A DNA stretch of 34,435 nucleotides from Methylophaga sp. GTDB lineage: Bacteria; Pseudomonadota; Gammaproteobacteria; Nitrosococcales; Methylophagaceae. Below the pieces are notes generated by a model. The model was not told where the DNA came from. It did no database searches and worked only from the letters and a program-made list of their open reading frames with translations. Shown in pieces: positions 7,663 through 17,018 of this stretch (within the stretch, counting starts at the first letter, position 1; every line of letters starts with the position of its first letter). Made by a program: the position numbers and the translations under genes. The stretch spans positions 148,465-182,899 of the forward strand of contig NVUI01000002.1 in assembly GCA_002733105.1 (NCBI GenBank), written 5' to 3'.

Positions 7663-8595
7663 ATGTCAGCTTTAATCTGTGGCTCTTTTGCATATGACAC
7701 CATTATGGTGTTTCCCGACCAATTTAAAAATCATATTTTGCCCGACAAAGTACACATGCTGAACGTCTCATTCTTGGTACCTAACTTACGCCGGGAATTT
7801 GGAGGTTGTGCTGGCAACATTGCTTATAATTTAAAACTACTAGGCGATAATCCTATCCCGATGGGAACCGTAGGTAGTGACTTTGCCAGCTATGCCACCT
7901 GGATGGACAAACATCACATTAACCGCCGCCATGTTCATACCAAAAAAGGTAATTATACTGCCCAAGCTTTTATTACTACAGACATGGATGATAACCAAAT
8001 CACAGCATTTCACCCAGGCGCAATGAACTTGGCCCACGAAACCCACATCAGTGAAGCCAATGATATAAAAGTTGCGATTGTGTCACCAGATGGTCGTGAT
8101 GGCATGATTCAACATGCTCAACAATTACACCAAGCAGGTATTCCTTTTATTTTCGACCCGGGTCAAGGCTTGCCTATGTTTGATGGCGATGATTTACTCA
8201 CTTTTGCCAAACAAGCCACTTATATCGCCTTAAATGATTATGAAGCGCAATTATTTCAAGATCGTACAGGCTTATCCCCTCATGAACTAGCGGAATACGT
8301 TGAAGCGCTAATTATCACCCGTGGTGGAGAAGGCTCACATATTTATACCGATGGAAAACGTATTGATATTCCATGTGTTAAAACAGAAACTTTAGCCGAC
8401 CCTACAGGTTGTGGTGATGCCTATCGTGCAGGATTACTGCACGGTATTTTGCATGGAAAAGACTGGGAAACCACGGGGCGAATTGCTTCATTACTAGGTG
8501 CGATAAAAATCGAACAACATGGCACACAAAATCATACTTTTACAATAGAGCAATTTAACGAGCGATTTGAAACAACCTTTGGTTTCAAGCCCTAA
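7663..8595 (+). CDS. PfkB/ribokinase-family sugar or nucleoside kinase (adenosine-kinase-like)
   Basis: ATP-dependent kinase of 310 residues. It has the N-terminal GG motif as REFGGCAGNIAYNLKLLG (about 45-62) and the C-terminal PfkB signature DPTGCGDAYRAG (246-257), with catalytic Asp252 and the anion hole in GCGD. The opening SALICGSFAYDTIMVFPDQF resembles proteobacterial enzymes annotated as adenosine kinase, but substrate specificity is not proven. The start has AGAGGATAACCC upstream. It is immediately downstream of rnd; nucleoside salvage after RNA turnover would make sense but is inference. Confidence 0.88.
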   Translation: MSALICGSFAYDTIMVFPDQFKNHILPDKVHMLNVSFLVPNLRREFGGCAGNIAYNLKLLGDNPIPMGTVGSDFASYATWMDKHHINRRHVHTKKGNYTAQAFITTDMDDNQITAFHPGAMNLAHETHISEANDIKVAIVSPDGRDGMIQHAQQLHQAGIPFIFDPGQGLPMFDGDDLLTFAKQATYIALNDYEAQLFQDRTGLSPHELAEYVEALIITRGGEGSHIYTDGKRIDIPCVKTETLADPTGCGDAYRAGLLHGILHGKDWETTGRIASLLGAIKIEQHGTQNHTFTIEQFNERFETTFGFKP

Positions 8596-8727
8596 GATAA
8601 ATAGCTAGCGTATTCACTACAAATAACAGAAGTGTGATACATATCATATTTATAGTCACCCTTCGCTTTACATAACATTACTAATAGATATACCCTCAAT
8701 GTGGAATACCTATAACTAGGCTAACGA

Positions 8728-9243
8728 ATGAATGATTTTGCACTAAAACACAAAGGTTTTACTATTATAGAGCTCATGATCACGCTAGTAATAGCAGGAG
8801 TTTTGGCTAGTATTGCTGCGCCTAGTTTTAGTAATATTATTAAAAATAATCGCATGACAACACAATATAATGAATTGCTCGCATCACTCAGCTTGGCTAG
8901 AAGTGAAGCCGTTAAGCAAAGCGAGAATGTCATTATTTTAAGCAATAATGGTGCTGTTTGGAATGATGGTTGGACGATATTCATTGATGCTGATAGTGAT
9001 ACTGTTCCTGATGCTAATGAAATTATTCGTGTGCACGGAGCATTATCCGGTGGCAATATCCTTAGATTTAATTCAGCCACTAATAAAATTACCTATATAG
9101 GTTCTGGTTTAACCAAAGGTGGCTCAAATGGTACATTTACACTATGCGATGACCGTGGAAATAGTGAACGGAAAGGTCTCATTATTTCCAATACTGGTCG
9201 CGCCAGACATGCTGTATCCTCTGACACATTAGCAGGATGTTAG
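8728..9243 (+). CDS. fimT: Type IV pilus minor pilin FimT/FimU (GspH family)
   Basis: Minor pilin that primes assembly of type IV pili. The leader MNDFALKHKG is cut by prepilin peptidase at Gly10/Phe11, and Glu15 is the +5 glutamate; the hydrophobic helix runs to about residue 35 (IIELMITLVIAGVLASIAAP). The GspH-type globular domain follows (NDGWTIFIDADSD), ending in a Cys pair (TLCDDRG and the final Cys). First gene of a six-gene pilus run. The 132-bp gap upstream should contain its promoter; a TATAAC at 8711-8716 is the best -10, without a convincing -35. Confidence 0.9.
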   Translation: MNDFALKHKGFTIIELMITLVIAGVLASIAAPSFSNIIKNNRMTTQYNELLASLSLARSEAVKQSENVIILSNNGAVWNDGWTIFIDADSDTVPDANEIIRVHGALSGGNILRFNSATNKITYIGSGLTKGGSNGTFTLCDDRGNSERKGLIISNTGRARHAVSSDTLAGC

Positions 9244-9245
9244 TG

Positions 9246-9728
9246 ATGAACTTCCCTCACTCATATACCTACCTAGCAAACAAACAGTCTGGTTTTACTT
9301 TATTAGAAGTATTGATAGCTCTAGTTGTGCTTGCTATTGGTTTACTTGGGCTTGCAGGCATGCAAGCTATTGGCATCAAAAATAATCATAGCGCCTACCA
9401 CAGAAGTCAGGCTACCCAAGTAGCTTATGATATTGCAGATAGAATGCGAGCGAATACAGTAGGAGTCGATAATTACTTAACCAGTTTTATGCTTCCTTCG
9501 GTTGCAACAAATCAAAATGGATGTACTGCAGGTGGGTGCTCATCCACACAAATGGCTGAGGATGACTTATATGAATGGAATCTTACCATCACTGACACTT
9601 TACCGAGTGGTGTTGGCACAATAACTATTTCCGGCTTAATATACACAATCTCAATAACTTGGGATGATAACCGTGATGGTGCAGTTGATGCTTCTGACCC
9701 AGACTTTCAAGTGAGCTTTCAACCATGA
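9246..9728 (+). CDS. pilV: Type IV pilus minor pilin PilV
   Basis: Minor pilin with prepilin cleavage at Gly16/Phe17 (SGFTLLEVLIALVVLAIGLL) and Glu21 at +5. The motif GLAGMQAIGIKNNHSAYHRSQA after the helix is characteristic of PilV. The acidic segment near the end (WDDNRDGAVDASDPDF) looks like a calcium-type loop. An ATG at 9237 also opens the frame and overlaps fimT, but AGCAGG lies 9 nt before the ATG at 9246, which I prefer. It overlaps pilW by 4 nt. Confidence 0.9.
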   Translation: MNFPHSYTYLANKQSGFTLLEVLIALVVLAIGLLGLAGMQAIGIKNNHSAYHRSQATQVAYDIADRMRANTVGVDNYLTSFMLPSVATNQNGCTAGGCSSTQMAEDDLYEWNLTITDTLPSGVGTITISGLIYTISITWDDNRDGAVDASDPDFQVSFQP

Positions 9729-10720
9729 TACAGCTTGCAAAAAAACAACAAGGGCTCACATTAATTGAATTAATGATAGCTGTGCTCTTAGGCATATTTA
9801 TCACTGGTGGCATGATTCAGCTATTTGCAAACAGCCACCAAAGTTATCGGATCCAAGAAAACTCTTCAAGATTGCAAGAAAATGGTCGTTTTGCAATGAA
9901 CTTTATTACTCGAGATATTCGAATGTCTAGCTATTGGGGATGTCTAAAAGATGGTGAAGATAACACCACTAATAACCTTGATCCTGCAGGGACAAATTAT
10001 AATGTAAACTTTCATGGTTTTGCTCAAGGAGTCTCTGGCTCTAACGGTGCAACTGACACCATTACCTTAAGAGGTGCATTTAGCAATGGGCTGAGTGTTG
10101 TAACACCTTATGCAGCTACCGTATCAGGAAATATTAAAGTTTCTGCTGGTAATAACCTTGCCGATGAAGACATAGTGATCGTTGCTGACTGTAGTCATGC
10201 AGATATTTTTCAAATAATCGGTGATCCCTCTACCGGAACAATCACTCATACAATTGATAATTCATATGAGCCAGGCAATGCAAATATTGCTGATCCATCG
10301 TGTACTGCTCCTGCACAATGCCTTTCAAGAATTTATAGAAGTGATGCTGCAATACATAAAGTATCAACGATTACTTATTCTATACAAAATGATGCCGCCA
10401 CAGGACAACCTACTTTATTCAGACGAATTGATACGACTTCTGAGCCTCTCATTGAAGGTATCGAAGATATGCAAATTATCTATGGCGAAGATACTGATGA
10501 CGATGGTGTACCAAATTATTACCTGCCAGCGGGTAGTGCAGGGTTGGATTTCGATAATGTTGTTAGTGTAAGAGTGAGTCTACTTGTTGCCACTCTAGAA
10601 GATAACTTAACAACTCAAGCGGTTCCCTATACCATTTTTGGTGTAACCACTACGCCAGCCGATCGAAAGCTCAGACGTGTTTTTACATCAACAATCGCTG
10701 TGCGTAATAGACTTCCATAA
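9725..10720 (+). CDS. pilW: Type IV pilus minor pilin PilW
   Basis: Large minor pilin of 331 residues. Prepilin cleavage is predicted at Gly10/Leu11 (QQGLTLIELMIAVLLGIFI) with Glu15 at +5. The segment SSRLQENGRFAMNFITRDIRMSSYWGC is the typical PilW continuation. The C-terminal part contains EDTDDDGVPNYYLP, an acidic loop likely to bind Ca2+. It interacts with PilV, PilX and PilY1 at the pilus tip in Pseudomonas. Start overlaps pilV as ATGA. Confidence 0.92.
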   Translation: MIQLAKKQQGLTLIELMIAVLLGIFITGGMIQLFANSHQSYRIQENSSRLQENGRFAMNFITRDIRMSSYWGCLKDGEDNTTNNLDPAGTNYNVNFHGFAQGVSGSNGATDTITLRGAFSNGLSVVTPYAATVSGNIKVSAGNNLADEDIVIVADCSHADIFQIIGDPSTGTITHTIDNSYEPGNANIADPSCTAPAQCLSRIYRSDAAIHKVSTITYSIQNDAATGQPTLFRRIDTTSEPLIEGIEDMQIIYGEDTDDDGVPNYYLPAGSAGLDFDNVVSVRVSLLVATLEDNLTTQAVPYTIFGVTTTPADRKLRRVFTSTIAVRNRLP

Positions 10721-10725
10721 AACTT

Positions 10726-11286
10726 ATGACTGATATGAACATGACTATTTATTATATTTCTCAAAAAAGACAATCTGGCGTTGTATTAATCATTAGCTTA
10801 ATTATGTTATTGCTGCTAACTATTATTGGTGTCACAGCCATGCAAGTAACTGGATTAGAAGAAAAAATGGCTGGTAACAATAAAGATATGAATGTCGCTT
10901 TTCAGGCTGCAGAAGTAAGTTTACGCGATACTGAAGCTTGGCTTGCAATCCAAGCAACTGAGCCCGAAGCAAATGCTACCGGATCAAATAGAGTCTGGAT
11001 TTTAAATAGTATGGATCCAACGGATGGTAACACCATTAACTGGTGGCAAGAACGAGATCAAGCTTGGTGGCAAGCTAATGCTGTCACGTATGGTTCAGCT
11101 TTATCTACCGTAGCAACGAGTCCCTATTCAGTGATTGAACGCAAACAATATATTTCAGACACATTAGTATTAGGCACAACTAATGTTCAGCAAGGAATCA
11201 CTTATTATCAAGTGACTTCCCGTGGAACAGGTGGCAGTGATTTATCAAAAACATTGCTGCAAAGTACAGTTATCAGGAGATATTGA
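10726..11286 (+). CDS. pilX: Type IV pilus assembly protein PilX
   Basis: GspK-like minor pilin of 186 residues. Gly18 precedes the hydrophobic helix VVLIISLIMLLLLTIIGVTA, and the +5 glutamate is missing, as is normal in the PilX/GspK group, whose members cap the fibre. The following QVTGLEEKMAGNNKDMNVAFQAAE is the PilX N-terminal family signature. Three ATGs (10726, 10735, 10741) are possible starts, none with a good ribosome site; translation is probably coupled to pilW, whose stop is 5 bp away. Confidence 0.9.
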   Translation: MTDMNMTIYYISQKRQSGVVLIISLIMLLLLTIIGVTAMQVTGLEEKMAGNNKDMNVAFQAAEVSLRDTEAWLAIQATEPEANATGSNRVWILNSMDPTDGNTINWWQERDQAWWQANAVTYGSALSTVATSPYSVIERKQYISDTLVLGTTNVQQGITYYQVTSRGTGGSDLSKTLLQSTVIRRY

Positions 11287-11287
11287 A

Positions 11288-14200
11288 ATGTTTAATTTTC
11301 ATTTCCGAGCTTTAGCTTTATCAAGTGTATTTATGGTGTTATCTACAGCACACGCAGCTAATTTAAGTTTAAGTCCAGTGCCATTATATTTGGGTGGTGC
11401 GGTTGAACCTAATATCATGTTTACAATGGATGACTCTGGTTCAATGCACTGGGAAAATATGCCTGATGATGGCTGGACATACTTTATATATCCACGAGCA
11501 AGCAATGTATATGGAACATCAAACTATAGTAATTATCTTCCTGTTTTTTCTGATATTTCATACAGTGTTCGAATAAGAAGCAGTAGTATAAATTCTGTCT
11601 ACTATAATCCAACTATTACCTACCAACCTTGGTCTACATCAACTGGAGTATCAATGGGAGATATCTCAATAACATGTGCTCCCCATAATCCAACTGATAC
11701 AGCAAAAGGTTGTAGAAATCTGACTGCATCAAATACTCAAACAGCAAATTGGGAGACTTATAATGGAGATGGGACAACCTTCCCAGGTGCTGTAACTACC
11801 GAAAGTGATGTCAGTAAAACATTCTGGCCCGCAGTTTATTATACCTACAATGGTGGGGATACTTGGACTGTTGCTAATTTTACAAAAGTCGAAATTAGAT
11901 CTACCACTGCAACATATACTACTAACGTATCACGATCTGATTGTGTTACAGCACCTATTTGTACTTATGTCGAAGAGATTCAGAATTTTGCTAACTGGTA
12001 TAGTTATTATCGTTCTCGAATACTTGCCGCTCGTGGTGGGATTGGTCGCGCATTTGGTAGACAAAGTACTAATATGCGAGTTGGCTATGCTACGATTAAT
12101 AAGGGAAATTCAACTATAGATGGTGTAAATACAGATTCTATCGTTAAGGGCGTTCGAACTTTTGATAATACCGATAGAGGTAGTTTTTTTGACCTGTTAT
12201 ACGATAGGGATATACCAACATCGGGGACTCCTCTTCGAACAGCTATCGAAGACGCAGGTAAGTACTTTGAACGCACTGATGACAAAGGCCCTTGGAGTGA
12301 AACTCCGGGGACAACAAATACAGCCGATCATTTATCATGTCGACAAAGCTATAATATTACTATGACCGATGGGTATTGGAATGGCGCCTCTCCGTCAGTT
12401 AACAACTCTGATAATACTGATGGCACAACTATCTCCGGCCCCAATGATGATGATTATAACTACACAGCAATTTCTCCCTATAGTGATGCTTGGTCTAATA
12501 CCTTAGCCGATGTGGGCATGCATTATTGGAAACGAGACCTACGAACTGATCTAGATAATGAAGTGCCAACTAACGCTCAAGATCCTGCTTTTTGGCAGCA
12601 TATGGTTAATTTTACTGTTGGGCTCGGTGTAAATGGTACTTTAGACACTACTGCTGATTTACCAGGTCTTACTGCGGGCACAACAGCATGGCCTGATCCA
12701 TCGGCTAGTAATGGTGCCAAAATTGACGATATGTGGCACACAGCTATTAATAGCAAGGGGGAATTCTTTAGTGCTTCAGATCCAGATACTTTTGCTGATT
12801 CTTTATCAGATATTTTATCAGCAATCTCTGACAGAACCTCTTCAGCTTCATCAGTAGCCTTAAACTCTGGCACAGTATCCGGTAGTAGTAAAGTTTATCA
12901 AGCTAGATTTGATAGTGGTGATTGGTCTGGCCAATTATTTGCTTATCCTGTCAACGCTGATGGAACTCTAGGTAGCCTTTTATGGGATGCAGCCAGCCTG
13001 ATACCTACCGCAAGTAGTCGTATTATTGTCACTTATGATGGCGCTGATGGACAACCCTTTGAATGGACAGATATTTCATCTTCCCAACAGACACTACTAG
13101 GTAGTGAATCAATACTAGACTACCTACGTGGCGATCAAAGCAATGAAGCAGTCAATGGTGGAACTTTTAGAAATCGCAATACACTATTGGGCGATATCAT
13201 TCATTCAAGCCCAACTTATGTCGGAACACCATCATTACAATACCCGGATGGACTCGGTACTTCCGACGTAACAAAACAATATTCTGATTTCAGAACAACA
13301 TACAATGCTAGACAACATCTAGTTTATGTTAATGCAAATGATGGCATGTTACATGCATTCAATGCCGATACTGGTGTTGAGGCTTTCGCCTATGTACCTA
13401 ACACAATAATGCACAAGCTATCAGATCTTGCCGATATTAATTACAATCATAAATATTATACAGATGCTAGCCCGACAGTGCTTGATGCCTTCTTTGGTGG
13501 TGATTGGCATACTGTTCTAATTTCTGGATTGCGTAGTGGTGGACAGGGAATTTTTGCTTTAGACGTGACCAACCCTACAACATTTAGCAGTCAATCAGCG
13601 GCAAAAGATAATGTTTTATGGGAATTTACAGATAGTGATGATCCTGACTTAGGTTACACCTTTGGCATCCCAAGTGTTGTCAAACTACAAAATGGCAAAT
13701 GGGCAGCTGTATTTAGCGGTGGCTACAATAATACCTTTGATGACGATAATGACAGTAGTACAACTGATGATAGTGTCACTGGGAATGCTGTTTTATTTAT
13801 TGTTGACATTGAAGATGGCAGTTTAATCAAAAAATTTGATACTCACGTAGGATCAGCGCAAGACCCAACGGGTAACAATAAACCAAATGGTTTATCAACA
13901 CCTTCAGTGGTTGATATTGATGGCGACTTCACTGCCGATACAATATATGCCGGTGATTTATTTGGTAACGTATGGAAATTTGATATTAGCGACCCTAATA
14001 TAGCTAATTGGAAAACGTCATATGGTACCGTGGCAAGTCCCATACCTCTTTATACAGCTTGTGCTGCATCCACATGCAATTCTACAAACCATCAGCCTAT
14101 TACAACCCAAATGCAAGTTATTCGTCATCCTTCTAGTGGCGGCTATCTGGTGCTATTCGGAACAGGGCAATATATTGAAGTCGGTGATAACTCAACAACA

Positions 14201-14851
14201 GGACAAATAACTCAAACTTATTACGCTATTTGGGATAAAGATCAAGGTAGCTTTACCGCATTTAACCGCAGCAATTTATTACAACAACAAATTCTTCAAG
14301 AACTGTCAGCATTCAGTTTTGACTTACGAGTCACATCTGATAATGCAATCTCATGGTATGATGGATCCAGCGGTCATAGAGGCTGGTATATTGATTTAGT
14401 AAACACTGAAGGTGGCAATACTAATAACTTTGGTGAACGTCAGGTCAGCAACTCTATTGTCAGAAATGGTCGCATTATATTCACTACATTATTACCATCT
14501 GATGACCCCTGTGACTTTGGTGGTTCTGGCTGGCTAATGGAATTAGATTTATACTCTGGTGCACGATTATCATTTACTCCATTTGACTTGGATAATGATG
14601 GCCTTTTTTCAACGACTGATTACGTGAATATAGGTGACATTGATGGTGATGGTGTTGATGACTACGTTCCCGTTAGCGGTAAGAAATCTAAAGTAGGCAT
14701 CATCCCGACACCAAGTATTACTAGTGAAGCTGGTGGTGCAAAAGAATTCAAATTTACTAGCGGCTCTACAGGTACCATCGAAGTCACTGTTGAAAATCCT
14801 GGGCCATCATATCAAGGTCGCCAATCATGGCGTCAGCTTGATTTTAATTAA
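11288..14851 (+). CDS. pilY1: Type IV pilus tip adhesin / biogenesis factor PilY1
   Basis: Secreted tip-associated protein of 1187 residues that promotes pilus extension and surface contact. A Sec signal peptide ends near AHA (about 23). The N-terminal half is a von Willebrand A-like domain with MIDAS motif DDSGSM (48-53). The C-terminal PilY1 beta-propeller begins around residue 560 (LNSGTVSGSSKVYQARFDSGDW), with HLVYVNANDGMLHAFNADTG and calcium-type acidic loops at 876 (DIDGDFTADTIYAGD) and 1117 (DIDGDGVDDY). An upstream ATG at 11222 lies inside pilX; I chose 11288 because AGGAGA stands 8 nt before it and the signal peptide starts there. It starts 1 nt past the pilX stop. Confidence 0.95.
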   Translation: MFNFHFRALALSSVFMVLSTAHAANLSLSPVPLYLGGAVEPNIMFTMDDSGSMHWENMPDDGWTYFIYPRASNVYGTSNYSNYLPVFSDISYSVRIRSSSINSVYYNPTITYQPWSTSTGVSMGDISITCAPHNPTDTAKGCRNLTASNTQTANWETYNGDGTTFPGAVTTESDVSKTFWPAVYYTYNGGDTWTVANFTKVEIRSTTATYTTNVSRSDCVTAPICTYVEEIQNFANWYSYYRSRILAARGGIGRAFGRQSTNMRVGYATINKGNSTIDGVNTDSIVKGVRTFDNTDRGSFFDLLYDRDIPTSGTPLRTAIEDAGKYFERTDDKGPWSETPGTTNTADHLSCRQSYNITMTDGYWNGASPSVNNSDNTDGTTISGPNDDDYNYTAISPYSDAWSNTLADVGMHYWKRDLRTDLDNEVPTNAQDPAFWQHMVNFTVGLGVNGTLDTTADLPGLTAGTTAWPDPSASNGAKIDDMWHTAINSKGEFFSASDPDTFADSLSDILSAISDRTSSASSVALNSGTVSGSSKVYQARFDSGDWSGQLFAYPVNADGTLGSLLWDAASLIPTASSRIIVTYDGADGQPFEWTDISSSQQTLLGSESILDYLRGDQSNEAVNGGTFRNRNTLLGDIIHSSPTYVGTPSLQYPDGLGTSDVTKQYSDFRTTYNARQHLVYVNANDGMLHAFNADTGVEAFAYVPNTIMHKLSDLADINYNHKYYTDASPTVLDAFFGGDWHTVLISGLRSGGQGIFALDVTNPTTFSSQSAAKDNVLWEFTDSDDPDLGYTFGIPSVVKLQNGKWAAVFSGGYNNTFDDDNDSSTTDDSVTGNAVLFIVDIEDGSLIKKFDTHVGSAQDPTGNNKPNGLSTPSVVDIDGDFTADTIYAGDLFGNVWKFDISDPNIANWKTSYGTVASPIPLYTACAASTCNSTNHQPITTQMQVIRHPSSGGYLVLFGTGQYIEVGDNSTTGQITQTYYAIWDKDQGSFTAFNRSNLLQQQILQELSAFSFDLRVTSDNAISWYDGSSGHRGWYIDLVNTEGGNTNNFGERQVSNSIVRNGRIIFTTLLPSDDPCDFGGSGWLMELDLYSGARLSFTPFDLDNDGLFSTTDYVNIGDIDGDGVDDYVPVSGKKSKVGIIPTPSITSEAGGAKEFKFTSGSTGTIEVTVENPGPSYQGRQSWRQLDFN

Positions 14852-14871
14852 CTCGTTAAGGTTTTAATATT

Positions 14872-15156
14872 ATGAAATTATTATTTTCACACTTAATCGC
14901 ATTGCTTTTTATCACCAATGCCAATGCTGCAGAACCTTATATTTATACTGGTTTAGTAAATGAACAAGCCGCTGATGCAGAGATGATTAAGATTGATCAT
15001 CAACAATATACTATTAATCTTGACACAATTGTCCATGGCCCATTTAAACGTGGAGAACTCGGGCCAATGATTGACGCGGGCCAAAGAGTTGGATTTAATC
15101 TTCAAATAAATTCTGCAGAACTATCACGTATTTCAGAAATATGGATATTAGAATAA
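14872..15156 (+). CDS. Small secreted protein in the pilus operon (PilY2-like position)
   Basis: 94 residues with a clear signal peptide (LLFSHLIALLFITNANA, cut near 19-20). The mature part, about 75 residues, contains YIYTGLVNEQAADAEMIKIDHQQY and ends ISEIWILE; it looks like a single small beta-rich domain. It occupies the place of pilY2, between pilY1 and pilE, but I cannot confirm homology by eye. An AAGG ribosome site lies about 10 nt upstream, and the gene is within 21 bp of its neighbours. Confidence 0.7.
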   Translation: MKLLFSHLIALLFITNANAAEPYIYTGLVNEQAADAEMIKIDHQQYTINLDTIVHGPFKRGELGPMIDAGQRVGFNLQINSAELSRISEIWILE

Positions 15157-15173
15157 GTTAAGGATCCTAAATA

Positions 15174-15566
15174 ATGGTACCTCAAAAACAAAAAATATCT
15201 GGTTTTACATTAATAGAACTCCTGATTGCTGTGGCTATTGTGGCTATTCTTGTAGCGATAGCTTTGCCAAGTTATCAAGATAGTGTACGTAAAGCTAACC
15301 GGGGTGATGCTCAGGGTAAATTGCTAGAAAATATGAATTTTATGGAACGGGTTTTTACGGAATCTAACACTTACGTTCTCGGTGCATCTCTAGCTTTACC
15401 CCATACAAGTGCTAAAAACTACAATTTAGGCTTTTCTGCTGGACCGGCAGCATCTACATATACCTTACAGGCGGCACCAAGTGGAGATCAAATGAATGAT
15501 CCTTGCGAAACGCTGACTCTTTCAAATACAGGGGCTAAAGGAGCTGCAACTGGCGGTTGCTGGTAA
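15174..15566 (+). CDS. pilE: Type IV pilin PilE
   Basis: Minor pilin of the PilE type, 130 residues. Prepilin cleavage at Gly10/Phe11 (SGFTLIELLIAVAIVAILVA) with Glu15 at +5, then the conserved ALPSYQDSVRKANRGDAQG. Cys111 and Cys129 bracket a C-terminal D-region. The DPCETLTLSNTGAKGAA pattern is typical of minor PilE rather than the major subunit. Start supported by AAGGA. Last gene of the pilus run; its stop is only 5 bp from the convergent pgpA stop, and no terminator hairpin is visible between them. Confidence 0.92.
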   Translation: MVPQKQKISGFTLIELLIAVAIVAILVAIALPSYQDSVRKANRGDAQGKLLENMNFMERVFTESNTYVLGASLALPHTSAKNYNLGFSAGPAASTYTLQAAPSGDQMNDPCETLTLSNTGAKGAATGGCW

Positions 15567-15571
15567 TAGAT

Positions 15572-16057
15572 TTAAAGAGTGTAGTAAACAAATATTTGTA
15601 GAATAATTCCCGCAAATATTCCGGCAATGACATCGTCAAGCATAATACCCAGCCCCCCATGTAGTGCTTTGTCTGCCCAGCTTATTGGCCATGGCTTCAA
15701 TATATCGAAGATACGAAATAAAACAAAGCCAAGCAGCAACCACTGCCAACCTGATGGTGCTGCGATCATAGTGATCAAATACCCTATTATTTCATCCCAG
15801 ACTACAGCGGATGGATCATCCTTGCCTAACCATTCAGCTGATTTCTGACAGATCCAAATCCCAACTATAAATCCTATTATTAGAATAGCTAGGTAAATAA
15901 CTAAAGATAGATCTTTCATTAACCAATAGATAGGTACTGCTGCTAATGTTCCAAATGTACCCGGTGCAACGGGGGCCAAGCCTGAGCCAAACCCTAAGCC
16001 TAAGAAACAAACCGGTCTTTTAACTAACTCACGGAAATTAATAAGCGAAGTGGTCAT
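15572..16057 (-). CDS. pgpA: Phosphatidylglycerophosphatase A
   Basis: Inner-membrane lipid phosphatase that removes phosphate from phosphatidylglycerophosphate to give phosphatidylglycerol. The block GFGSGLAPVAPGTFGTLAAVP (about 21-41), the acidic VVWDEIIGYLITM (about 84-96) and HGGLGIMLDDVIAGIFAG (about 133-150) are PgpA hallmarks, carrying the metal-binding acids. Length 161 is normal. The start overlaps the thiL end by 20 nt, the standard thiL-pgpA coupling. Confidence 0.95.
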   Translation of the reverse strand: MTTSLINFRELVKRPVCFLGLGFGSGLAPVAPGTFGTLAAVPIYWLMKDLSLVIYLAILIIGFIVGIWICQKSAEWLGKDDPSAVVWDEIIGYLITMIAAPSGWQWLLLGFVLFRIFDILKPWPISWADKALHGGLGIMLDDVIAGIFAGIILQIFVYYTL

Positions 16058-17009
16058 ATCCTATTCCTATCAATGGGGATAAATTATCATCTTTATCAAG
16101 ATAATAAATGCCTTTATCATCAGTGATCATGCCTATCCGTGTTACCTGCCCTTTTAAATCTTTTTCAACTTGAGAAAAATTTTGTGGTGGCACAATAAAA
16201 CATAATTCGTAATCATCGCCAGATTCTAAAGCAAACCCTTGTGCTATTTTTCGATCTATTTTTGACAGTGCTGAAGACAGAGGCAGCTTATCTAAATCTA
16301 TTCGTGCTCCCACACCACTTTTTTCAACAATATGACCCAAATCAGCTAATAATCCATCTGATATATCAATCGCAGCTGAGGCTAATTCTGATAAGCTTTG
16401 TCCTAAGGATAATCGTGGCGTAGGTCGCTCTAATCTCTGTTTTAAGTATTGTTTATCTTGATCAGTTAATTTAGCATCATCCCATTGATTTAGCTGATAC
16501 TGTAACGCGGCACCAGCATCACCTAAACAACCTGATACATAAATCATATCGCCAAGTTGTGCCCCACTACGCTGTAAAGCTTTCTTAGGATCTACAAAAC
16601 CATGCACTTGAATACTGATGGTTAAAGGACCTCGGGTAGTATCTCCACCCACTAGTTGAATATTATGTTCCTTTGCCAATGAGGCTAAACCCTGCGAAAA
16701 ACTTTTTAGCCAGTTGGTCTCTAATTCAGGCAAGGTAATTGCTAAGGTAAACCAGGCAGGCGTTGCACCCATAGCGGCCAAATCACTTAAACCAACGGCT
16801 AAGCTTTTATAACCCAAGCTTTGTGGATCAACATCAGCAAAAAAATGAACACCAGCCACTAAAGTATCAATGGATACAGCGACAACATGATCATGAGGGC
16901 ATTTCAATAAAGCACAATCATCGCCAATACCTAATAAAACATCTTCACGCTGTGGCGTTAATGTTTCAAAATAATGGTGGATTAATGAAAATTCGGACAG
17001 TGCAGACAA
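16038..17009 (-). CDS. thiL: Thiamine-monophosphate kinase
   Basis: ATP-dependent enzyme that phosphorylates thiamine monophosphate to thiamine pyrophosphate. The N-terminal LLGIGDDCALL (about 25-35), VAVGLSDLAAMGATPAWF (about 71-88), VGGDTTRGPL (about 119-128) and AIDISDGLLADLGHI (about 212-226) are the conserved metal/nucleotide sites. Length 323 is typical. The C-terminal GDDYELCF block is also present. It is 9 bp from nusB, within the ribH-nusB-thiL-pgpA run. Confidence 0.96.
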   Translation of the reverse strand: MSALSEFSLIHHYFETLTPQREDVLLGIGDDCALLKCPHDHVVAVSIDTLVAGVHFFADVDPQSLGYKSLAVGLSDLAAMGATPAWFTLAITLPELETNWLKSFSQGLASLAKEHNIQLVGGDTTRGPLTISIQVHGFVDPKKALQRSGAQLGDMIYVSGCLGDAGAALQYQLNQWDDAKLTDQDKQYLKQRLERPTPRLSLGQSLSELASAAIDISDGLLADLGHIVEKSGVGARIDLDKLPLSSALSKIDRKIAQGFALESGDDYELCFIVPPQNFSQVEKDLKGQVTRIGMITDDKGIYYLDKDDNLSPLIGIGYDHFAY

Positions 17010-17018
17010 GTGAAACCC

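Noticed and set aside
8596-8727. Sigma-54 promoter for the pilus operon
   Set aside because: I looked for TGGC-N8-TTGC spacing and found none.
11222-11287. Longer N-terminus for PilY1
   Set aside because: It lies inside pilX, puts 22 residues before the signal peptide, and the ATG at 11288 has a better ribosome site.
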